Shown: positions 31,399 to 38,070 of the stretch, piece by piece
Position numbering within the stretch: position 1 is the stretch's first letter
Layout: each line of letters opens with the position of its first letter
Source: Pseudaeromonas paramecii
Lineage (GTDB): Bacteria; Pseudomonadota; Gammaproteobacteria; Enterobacterales; Aeromonadaceae
Direction of reading: 5' to 3'
Assembly: GCF_039540575.1 (NCBI RefSeq)
Contig: NZ_BAABFC010000009.1
Coordinates: forward strand, 319,256 to 383,255
DNA length: 64,000 bases
Translations under genes and position numbers: made by a program
Notes under the pieces: model-generated
Told to the model about the DNA's origin: nothing
The model's database searches: none
What the model saw: the letters and a program-made list of their open reading frames with translations, nothing else

Positions 31399-32286
31399 AT
31401 GTTCAAGCAGTACCTGCTCGTCACCAAGCCGGGGATCATCTTCGGCAACCTGGTCTCCGTCATTGGCGGTTTTTTCCTGGCGTCCAAGGGCAGCCTGGAT
31501 CTGCCCCTGTTCCTGGCCACCAGCCTGGGGGTGTCGCTCGTCATCGCCTCGGGCTGTGCCATCAACAACGTCATCGACCGGGACATAGATTGCCTGATGG
31601 AACGCACCCGTCACCGGGTGCTGGTCCAGGGGCTGATCTCCCCCGCCGTGACCCTGCTCTATGCCACCGGCTTGGGGCTGGCAGGGCTGGTACTGCTCTA
31701 TCTGGGCGCCAATCCCCTGGCGGCCCTGTTGGCCCTGCTGGGTTTCGTGGTGTACGTGGGGCTCTACAGCCTCTGGCTCAAGCGCACCTCCGTCTACGGC
31801 ACCCTGGTGGGCAGCCTGTCGGGGGCGGCGCCGCCCGTCATCGGCTATTGCGCCGTCACCGGGCGCTTCGATGCCGCCGCGGGTATGCTGCTGCTGATCT
31901 TCAGCCTGTGGCAGATGCCCCACTCCTACGCCATCGCCATCTTCCGCTTCAAGGATTATCAACGGGCCGCCATCCCTGTGCTGCCCGTCAAGCACGGCAT
32001 CCATGCCGCCAAGCACCATATCCTGCGTTACACCCTGGCCTTTGCCCTGGCCGCCCTGATGCTGACCCTGGGCGGCTACGCCGGCTATCGCTACGGCGTC
32101 GTGGCGGCGATCGTCGGTGCCATCTGGGTAGCTATGGCCCTGGGCGGCTTTCGCACCCGGGATGACAGTGCCTGGGCCAAGCAGCTGTTCATCTTCTCCA
32201 TCCTGGCCATCACCACCCTCAGCGTCATGATGTCCATCGACTTCGCCACGCCGGATCCGGCTCAATTTCTGACCCTGCTGGATTGA
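31399..32286 (+). CDS. cyoE: protoheme IX farnesyltransferase (heme O synthase)
   Basis: 295 residues, about nine membrane helices. Attaches farnesyl to heme b to make heme o for CyoB. The UbiA-superfamily metal/prenyl motif is NNVIDRDIDCLMERTRHR; LVTKPGIIFGNLVS is the family start. ATG at 31399, 11 bp after cyoD. It converts substrate for the oxidase encoded upstream, so the operon makes both enzyme and cofactor. Confidence 0.97.
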   Translation: MFKQYLLVTKPGIIFGNLVSVIGGFFLASKGSLDLPLFLATSLGVSLVIASGCAINNVIDRDIDCLMERTRHRVLVQGLISPAVTLLYATGLGLAGLVLLYLGANPLAALLALLGFVVYVGLYSLWLKRTSVYGTLVGSLSGAAPPVIGYCAVTGRFDAAAGMLLLIFSLWQMPHSYAIAIFRFKDYQRAAIPVLPVKHGIHAAKHHILRYTLAFALAALMLTLGGYAGYRYGVVAAIVGAIWVAMALGGFRTRDDSAWAKQLFIFSILAITTLSVMMSIDFATPDPAQFLTLLD

Positions 32287-32288
32287 GC

Positions 32289-33653
32289 ATGTCGCCGTTT
32301 ACCATGAACGCCAGCGAGCGCCGGGCCAGTCTCGGCCTGGGGCTGGTGTTTGCCCTGCGCCTGTTTGGCATCTTCATCGTGCTGCCGGTGCTTACCACCT
32401 ACGGCATGGCGCTGCAGGGCGCCACCCAGTCGCTGATTGGCCTGGCCATCGGCATCTATGGCCTGACCCAGGCCCTGCTGCAGATCCCCTTCGGCCTGCT
32501 CTCCGACAAGCTGGGGCGCAAGCCGGTGATCATCGGCGGCCTGCTGTTGTTTGCCTTGGGCAGCCTGCTGGCCGGCAGCAGCGACAACATCTGGGGCATC
32601 ATCGCCGGGCGCGCCCTGCAGGGGGCCGGCGCCATCTCCGCCGCCGTGCTGGCCCTGCTCTCGGATCTGACCCGCGAGCAGCACAGAACCAAGGCCATGG
32701 CCTTCATCGGCGTCAGCTTCGGTCTGACCTTCGCCGCCGCCATGGTGCTGGGCCCCCTCATCACCCCGCACCTGGGGCTCAACGGCCTCTTCTTTGCCAT
32801 CGCCGTGCTGGCGCTGCTGGCCATCCTCATCACCTGGCGCCTGGTGCCCGCCGCGCCGGCACAGCGCCGCAACCGGGAAGCCAACCTGGTCACCGCCAGC
32901 CTGGGCCGGGTACTGACGGATCCGCAGCTGATGCGGCTGAACCTCAGCATCTTCTGTCTGCACAGCCTGCTGATGGCCAGCTTCGTCGCCCTGCCGCTGA
33001 TGCTGGTAGACAGCGGCGTGGCCAAGGAGCAGCAATGGCCCATCTATCTGGTGACCCTGCTGGTATCCTTCGTCGCCATCGTTCCCTTCATTCTCTATGC
33101 CGAGAAGCGCCATCAACACAAGCGGGTACTGCTGGGAGCCATCAGCATACTGCTGCTGACCGAGCTGTTGTTGTGGCAGGCCCAGGGCAGCCTGCCCCTG
33201 CTGGCGGGCATCCAGTTGTTCTTCGTGGCCTTCAACCTGCTGGAGGCCTTGCTGCCGTCCCTCATCAGCAAGGAGGCCCCCGCCGGCTACAAGGGCACGG
33301 CCATGGGCGTCTATTCCACCAGCCAGTTCTTGGGCGTGGCGGTGGGCGGAGCCCTGGGTGGTCGACTGCTGGATCTGTTGGGTCCCCATGCCGTGTTTGT
33401 CGGTGGCGTGCTGATCAGCCTCTTATGGCTGCTGTTGGCCAGCGGTCTGCGGGCGCCCGCCAGCCTGCGCACCCTGCGCCTACCCCTGCCGGTGGCACTG
33501 GATGCCCAGCAAAGCCGCGTGATCCTGGAACGCCTGCAGGCCCAACCCGGCGTGGCCGAAGTGGCCCTGGTGAGCGAAGAAGCCAGCGCCTACCTGAAAA
33601 TCGATCCCCGTCAGGTGGACAGAGCACAGCTGGAATCCTTGCTGGTCAACTAG
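32289..33653 (+). CDS. yajR: MFS transporter YajR with C-terminal YAM domain
   Basis: 454 residues. Twelve-helix major facilitator; motif A is GLLSDKLGRKPVIIG. After the last helix, residues about 385-454 form a small soluble ferredoxin-like YAM domain (LDAQQSRVILERLQAQPGVA, then YLKIDPRQVDRAQLE), the distinguishing part of YajR. The position directly after cyoE also matches E. coli yajR, where the gene is likewise next to cyoE. Proton-coupled drug efflux is assumed; the substrate is unknown. ATG at 32289, 2 bp after the cyoE stop. Confidence 0.92.
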   Translation: MSPFTMNASERRASLGLGLVFALRLFGIFIVLPVLTTYGMALQGATQSLIGLAIGIYGLTQALLQIPFGLLSDKLGRKPVIIGGLLLFALGSLLAGSSDNIWGIIAGRALQGAGAISAAVLALLSDLTREQHRTKAMAFIGVSFGLTFAAAMVLGPLITPHLGLNGLFFAIAVLALLAILITWRLVPAAPAQRRNREANLVTASLGRVLTDPQLMRLNLSIFCLHSLLMASFVALPLMLVDSGVAKEQQWPIYLVTLLVSFVAIVPFILYAEKRHQHKRVLLGAISILLLTELLLWQAQGSLPLLAGIQLFFVAFNLLEALLPSLISKEAPAGYKGTAMGVYSTSQFLGVAVGGALGGRLLDLLGPHAVFVGGVLISLLWLLLASGLRAPASLRTLRLPLPVALDAQQSRVILERLQAQPGVAEVALVSEEASAYLKIDPRQVDRAQLESLLVN

Positions 33654-33717
33654 ACCTGAGGTCGTCATTAAAGCAGTCTGCCATGTTTACCGGCACGGAT
33701 GCTGAGGCGGGATATGT

Positions 33718-33745
33718 CCTGGGCACCCGGTCATGGCTGCCCAGG
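33718..33745. other. stem-loop between yajR and the T6SS immunity-like array
   Basis: Perfect 8-bp inverted repeat CCTGGGCA / TGCCCAGG, 12-nt loop, between two convergent genes. No T run on either strand, so it is not a classic terminator; it may still end transcription or block RNA decay. The rest of 33654-33834 shows no gene. Confidence 0.4.
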
Positions 33746-33795
33746 GGATGTCTCCGTGGAATTAATTTGCCACTGTCTCGTTACGCAAGCTGAGC

Positions 33796-33898
33796 GATCT
33801 TTTTATGGGCATATCCACGGCAAACCTCGCCTTATCACTTGGTGATGGGCTGTTCATCGGTTTTCGGCTGGGCAGCTCGGTAGGCGTCCATGATGGGC
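33796..33898. repeat. 3'-end repeat, copy A (pair of 34581-34683)
   Basis: About 103 bp nearly identical to 34581-34683, with only a few mismatches by eye. It spans the last ~60 bp of DUF2931 copy 1 plus about 40 bp beyond its stop. Similarity extending past the stop codon shows the copy arose by DNA duplication or gene conversion, not by protein-level constraint. Confidence 0.85.
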
Positions 33899-34539
33899 GC
33901 CCAGGCCATGCCCAACGGGATGGGATATTGTTTAAACAGGGCACCGTATTTTTCATCAAATACAGCCAAGTTGTTTTTATATTGACGTGCTATGGGTATC
34001 CGTTTATCCCGCCAATCATCCGTCACCTCGCTGGCGATGCCGCGGGCCAGTAATATATCCGGGCTTACCCCGAGGAGCCCTCCCTGTAACAGCACCTCGT
34101 AATAGCCCCCCGGTGCTAAACCAAAATAGAGGAAGTCGCGCCTGTCATGGCGCCCATCAACCAGATAAACCTGTTGCATCTGCCGGCCCAGATCGGCAGG
34201 TAGATCCACCTCGATGCGGTAACGCTTGTGATCGTGGTAGGAGACCATCTCCAGCAGCGCCTTATCCGGCACAGGTGTCCCCTTGGTGGGGAAACCACCT
34301 CGCCCCCCCCAATAATTAGATTTCCGCATAATGCCTTTTTTAGTGGCGCCAACATAAATCCCCGCGCCGCTGTCGCTATAGACCTCTCGTTGATTGCGGT
34401 AAAATACCGTCCTGGTAGCCTCGATATCATCAATATTACTGCCGACCCCGTAACGCCATGGCATATAACTGACAGGCTCACTGGCTTGGGCCAGTAGCGA
34501 AAGGCATAGGCACAGCATCACCAATACTTTTCTCATCAT
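33835..34539 (-). CDS. DUF2931-type exported protein, copy 1 (candidate T6SS immunity)
   Basis: 234 residues with a signal peptide (MMRKVLVMLCLCLSLLAQAS). The body matches the DUF2931 type: MPWRYGVGSN, a central EMVSYHDHKRYRIEVDLP and SPDILLARGIASEVTDDW. No catalytic motif is visible. It is the last and most distal of three tandem paralogues downstream of a T6SS lipase effector, all on the minus strand, so periplasmic immunity is the working inference. The last 24 residues (MAWAPIMDAYRAAQPKTDEQ onward) are identical to copy 2, while the rest is divergent. Base composition is less GC-rich than the core T6SS genes. Confidence 0.72.
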   Translation of the reverse strand: MMRKVLVMLCLCLSLLAQASEPVSYMPWRYGVGSNIDDIEATRTVFYRNQREVYSDSGAGIYVGATKKGIMRKSNYWGGRGGFPTKGTPVPDKALLEMVSYHDHKRYRIEVDLPADLGRQMQQVYLVDGRHDRRDFLYFGLAPGGYYEVLLQGGLLGVSPDILLARGIASEVTDDWRDKRIPIARQYKNNLAVFDEKYGALFKQYPIPLGMAWAPIMDAYRAAQPKTDEQPITK

Positions 34540-34580
34540 TCATCCAAATTCCCGATTAGTTGCCGCCGCTGCCTGCTGAC

Positions 34581-34683
34581 GATCTTTTTATGGGCATCTC
34601 CACGACAAACCTCGCCTTATCACTTGGTGATGGGCTGTTCATCGGTTTTCGGCTGGGCAGCACGGTAGGCATCCATGATGGGC
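34581..34683. repeat. 3'-end repeat, copy B (pair of 33796-33898)
   Basis: Second member of the 103-bp direct repeat, at a 785-bp offset. It covers the 3' end of DUF2931 copy 2 and its downstream flank. Copy 3 has only a diverged version. Confidence 0.85.
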
Positions 34684-35336
34684 GCCCAGGCCATGCCACT
34701 GGGGGTGGGGTATTGCTTGTAAGCATCCCTGTAATCCTTGTCAAAACGGGCCCAAGCATTTTTAAACTGACTGGAGAGTGGGTAACGTTGATCATAGGGG
34801 TCATCTGTGACCTCTTTGGCGATCCCCCTGGCCAGCAGGATATCCGGCGTCACTCTGACACTGGTTAAAAAGGCTTCCACATAGCCGCCGGTGGCCATGC
34901 CTAAGCCGATATTATCCCGCCGCTCTTCACGCCATTCTTTGCCAACCTTTACCCGGTAACGCTGCGCAATCATACTTTCCAGCTCAGCTGGCAACGCCAG
35001 GCTAATGCGATAGCGCTTCTTGTCATGATATGAAACCCACTCCACTTCTACCCGATCGGGTGCTGGGTGAATATCACGGCGGCCCTTGCCAATGCGCCAA
35101 CGATAATCTTTGGCCTTAAGAGCTTTAGGGCCGACAAAACCGGCTGAACCATTGGTTGAGGCATCTACCAATTTGTCCTGACAATAAAAGAGTACCTCCG
35201 TCACCCATATCTCATCAGCATTCGAACCCACCATATGGCGCCAGTCCAGCGGTTTGGGGCCTGTGGGGGCAGCTTGGCAGGCTGCGACTAGCGGCAACAG
35301 CAGCAATAAGAGGATCAGGCGGATCGAAGTCATCAT
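34620..35336 (-). CDS. DUF2931-type lipoprotein, copy 2 (candidate T6SS immunity)
   Basis: 238 residues. Lipobox LVAAC gives Cys20, so it is a lipoprotein rather than a free periplasmic protein, unlike copy 1. Shared features with copies 1 and 3: WRHMVGSNADE, EWVSYHDKKRYRISLALP, TPDILLARGIAKEVTDD and the identical C-terminal 24 residues of copy 1. Its ATG starts one base after the stop of copy 3. Role in immunity is inferred from position and from the export signal only. Confidence 0.72.
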   Translation of the reverse strand: MMTSIRLILLLLLLPLVAACQAAPTGPKPLDWRHMVGSNADEIWVTEVLFYCQDKLVDASTNGSAGFVGPKALKAKDYRWRIGKGRRDIHPAPDRVEVEWVSYHDKKRYRISLALPAELESMIAQRYRVKVGKEWREERRDNIGLGMATGGYVEAFLTSVRVTPDILLARGIAKEVTDDPYDQRYPLSSQFKNAWARFDKDYRDAYKQYPTPSGMAWAPIMDAYRAAQPKTDEQPITK

Positions 35337-35337
35337 T

Positions 35338-36036
35338 TCACTGGGCAGTATCTGTCTTGGGCTGTGCTACGCGGTAAGCGTCCATAATCGGAGCCCAATC
35401 CATCCTGCTAGGAGTTGGGTATTGCTTGAATAGTTCGCCATATTTTTTGTCGAAATCATCTATCCCATATTGGCGATCTATTGGCACTTTCTGGTCATAC
35501 CAATCATCGGCCACCTCTTCGGCGATACCACGGGCGAGCAGTAGGTCCGGGCTGAGTTGCAATCCGCCTCCGGTTAATATGACTTCGAAATACCTACCAG
35601 GAGTCAAACCAAAATAGAGGCGATTTCGTCTATCATAACGCCCATTGACCAAATACACCTGACGCATTATCTGCTCTAGATCGTTGGGTAAATCCACCTT
35701 GATGCGATAACGCTTGCGATCATGGAACTAAACCATCTCAATCACAGCTTTATCGGGGATGGGAACGCCATCGGTAGGTAAGCCACCGCCGCCCGCCCAA
35801 TAGTAACGCTGTCCCTTGATTCGGTCGGCAAGTAAACCTCCTGCCCCACCTCCAGCCAAGCGGTCGGCATAAACCAGTTTTCCTCTAAGATAGAATTCGG
35901 TCTTGGTGTTCTTAGTAAGGTCTATATTACTGCCTGTACCATAACGCCAAGAAAATGGCTTGATCTGTGTATCCGCAGCACAAGCCAAAAGTGGACAAAG
36001 CAGGCCAAGTACTAACATCCATCGCCTTAACATCAT
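35338..36036 (-). pseudogene. DUF2931-type gene, copy 3, interrupted by one in-frame TAG
   Basis: 232 sense codons plus one internal TAG, otherwise intact with a signal peptide (MMLRRWMLVLGLLCPLLACA). The stop is at 35728-35730 in the conserved EMV-S-YHD motif: copy 1 reads EMVSYHDHKRYRI, here EMV-stop-FHDRKRYRI. The frame is the same on both sides, so no indel is present. Everything after the stop (DRKRYRIKVDLPNDL, SPDLLLARGIAEEVADDW) keeps the family pattern, pointing to a recent nonsense mutation, a sequencing error or amber readthrough. It is the first of the three tandem DUF2931 copies. Confidence 0.8.
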
Positions 36037-36209
36037 GACACCTTATTCCCTATCAGTTCGCGCCTCTCTTTACTGACACTCGTTTCGTCTTTATTTGTAT
36101 TGGCCGGATTTGCGATGCCATTGTTGCTGGCACTGTGGTGCAGATAATAACGACGCAAGGCGCGGTGACTCCGCCACAATAACGACCCCTCTCTAACCGA
36201 CAAAGCACA
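36037..36209 (-). other. gap between the lipoprotein pair and the DUF2931 array
   Basis: 173 bp with no supported gene. At its right edge, immediately after the stop of the upstream lipoprotein gene, the minus strand retains an overlapping ATG that opens only six codons before TAG (36213 to 36193). This looks like the remnant of another gene start carried in with the 147-bp repeat. Confidence 0.45.
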
Positions 36210-36356
36210 TCATGGTTGTATCACGGTAAAGCCACCGCCCTGCTTTTTTAATTTCTCGATGATCTCATCACCCCAGTCTTTCTCCTTTTTCTGCTCGTAG
36301 TAGCGGTATGGCCGGGGATCGTATTCATTGATTGCCACATCGCCATTGGGATAGTG
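36210..36356. repeat. exact 147-bp direct repeat, copy 1 (pair of 37139-37285)
   Basis: Base-for-base identical by eye to 37139-37285 (offset 929 bp). It begins at the stop codon and covers the last 48 codons of lipoprotein copy b. Flanking bases on both sides differ, so the exact block ends sharply. Confidence 0.9.
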
Positions 36357-37142
36357 CACTTCGCTTCTGTTGGTTTTCTTGGCCTTACTCCCTGAATATT
36401 TGTCATAGACCACATAGTCCATATCCACTGTGGGAGAGAACTCGATGACGCCCAGCTCCTCCCGACCATCGGTAGGGTAGATAAAATCGCTGTCCACTGG
36501 CATCCGCCACGGAGTCTCGCCTGCCGTAGCAAAGGAAAATAGCCGGTAAATATCCGAATCGAATGACGCAATAAACGATGGATAATAGGCGGACTTCAGA
36601 TGCAGAGGTTGCTCGACGGCTTTAGTTACCTTGAACCGCGACTGCGTAATTTGCACCGTATCCGGGTAGACATGCACGGTTTCATAACTGGCCGCATGCT
36701 CGAATTTTATCGACTGCCAGTCAGACGGCAGCTTGGCCTGATAGGGAGCGACGCTCTTGGCCCCAGTAAAAAACAGGATATCGTATAATTGCCAGTCACA
36801 GCGGCTGCCGCCATGCAGATAGACCCGGCCCTGATAGCTGCCATCCGGCTCGGGCCGTATGATGATCTCATAATCGGCAATGCTGCCCTCCGCGCCTACG
36901 CTGCCATCGTCATGGGCCCGAGGCCGCATGCAGACAGTGGATCGGTATTTTGCATAGAGAAAGCCGTTGATATTGGGCGGCAGTTTGCCCCGGATGGTGA
37001 ACCACTGATTCTGTTCTGGCGGGTCAATCGGCGCGTAGTCATAGTGATAGCGGCTGCAACCGCCCAGCCCGCAGGCCAGGCCGATAAGCAGGCTGGTGAT
37101 TAGCGTGTTGTGCTGGGTGCCGCACCATAGACCGCCGCTCAT
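36210..37142 (-). CDS. T6SS-associated lipoprotein, copy b (candidate lipase immunity)
   Basis: 310 residues. Signal peptide with lipobox LGGC before SRYHYDYAPID. Paralogue of the next gene: shared N-terminal mature part (YDYAPIDPPEQNQWFTIRGK), shared GRVYLHGGSRCDWQLYDILF, and a Lys/Glu-rich C terminus that is identical. Middle segments differ strongly. The start codon overlaps the stop of copy a (ATGA). No domain of known function recognised. Directly downstream of a lipase effector, so a periplasmic immunity lipoprotein is the best inference. Confidence 0.72.
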   Translation of the reverse strand: MSGGLWCGTQHNTLITSLLIGLACGLGGCSRYHYDYAPIDPPEQNQWFTIRGKLPPNINGFLYAKYRSTVCMRPRAHDDGSVGAEGSIADYEIIIRPEPDGSYQGRVYLHGGSRCDWQLYDILFFTGAKSVAPYQAKLPSDWQSIKFEHAASYETVHVYPDTVQITQSRFKVTKAVEQPLHLKSAYYPSFIASFDSDIYRLFSFATAGETPWRMPVDSDFIYPTDGREELGVIEFSPTVDMDYVVYDKYSGSKAKKTNRSEVHYPNGDVAINEYDPRPYRYYEQKKEKDWGDEIIEKLKKQGGGFTVIQP

Positions 37143-37285
37143 GGTTGTATCACGGTAAAGCCACCGCCCTGCTTTTTTAATTTCTCGATGATCTCATCAC
37201 CCCAGTCTTTCTCCTTTTTCTGCTCGTAGTAGCGGTATGGCCGGGGATCGTATTCATTGATTGCCACATCGCCATTGGGATAGTG
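37139..37285. repeat. exact 147-bp direct repeat, copy 2 (pair of 36210-36356)
   Basis: Second member. It covers the 3' end of lipoprotein copy a and includes the overlapping ATG of copy b. Perfect identity beside strongly diverged middle parts indicates recent duplication or gene conversion. Confidence 0.9.
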
Positions 37286-38044
37286 TATTTGACTTCTATT
37301 GTTTTTCTTGACCTGACTCCCGGTGTATTTTTCATAGACCACATAGTCCATATCCACTGTGGGAGAGAACTCGATGACGCCCAGCTCCTCCCGACCATCG
37401 GTAGGGTAGATAAAATCGTTGTCCACTGGCGGCAGGTCCGGGCTTGAATTGGCCACATCAAAGAACAAACGCCGATGATTATCCGGGTCGAAAGACGCCG
37501 TAAAGAATGGATAATAGGCGGACTTCAGACGCAGAGGGTGCTCAACGGCTTTAGTTACCTTGAACCGCGACTGCGCAAGTTGCTCCGTATCCGGGTAGAC
37601 ATGCACGGTTTCATGATTGCTCACGGTCTCGAATTTTATCGATTGCCAGTTAGGCGGCAGCTTGGCCTGATAGGGAGCGACGCTCTTGGCCTCGGCAAAA
37701 AACAGGATATCGTATAATTGCCAGTCACAGCGGCTGCCGCCATGCAGATAGACCCGCCCCTGATAGCTGCCATCCGGCTCGGGCAGTATGGTGATTTCAT
37801 AATCGGTGATGCCATCCACCCTGCTCACGTTGCCATTGCCATCGTTGTGCGGCCGCATGCAGACGCTGGAGCTGTATTTGGGAACGAGTGTGCCGGTCAC
37901 GTTGGGCGGCAGTTTGCCCCGGATGGTGAACCACTGGTTCTGCTCCGGCGGGTCAATCGGCGCGTAATCATAGTGATAGCGGCTGCAACCGCCCAGCCCG
38001 CAGGCCAGGCCGATAAGCAGGCCGGGAATGAGATATTTCTGCAT
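37139..38044 (-). CDS. T6SS-associated lipoprotein, copy a (candidate lipase immunity)
   Basis: 301 residues, immediately after the lipase effector gene (26 bp gap) and thus the most likely cognate immunity protein. Lipobox LGGC, mature protein begins CSRYHYDYAP. GGGAG precedes the ATG at 38044. The lipoprotein anchor fits protection against a phospholipase acting in the periplasm. Copy b follows with a 4-bp overlap. The family was not recognised beyond its T6SS context. Confidence 0.75.
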   Translation of the reverse strand: MQKYLIPGLLIGLACGLGGCSRYHYDYAPIDPPEQNQWFTIRGKLPPNVTGTLVPKYSSSVCMRPHNDGNGNVSRVDGITDYEITILPEPDGSYQGRVYLHGGSRCDWQLYDILFFAEAKSVAPYQAKLPPNWQSIKFETVSNHETVHVYPDTEQLAQSRFKVTKAVEHPLRLKSAYYPFFTASFDPDNHRRLFFDVANSSPDLPPVDNDFIYPTDGREELGVIEFSPTVDMDYVVYEKYTGSQVKKNNRSQIHYPNGDVAINEYDPRPYRYYEQKKEKDWGDEIIEKLKKQGGGFTVIQP

Positions 38045-38070
38045 CTTGGCTCCCTGAGAAAAGTTGCGTC

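Noticed and set aside
36193..36213. Tiny ATG frame after the stop of lipoprotein copy b
   Set aside because: Only six codons; kept as evidence of a repeat junction, not as a gene.
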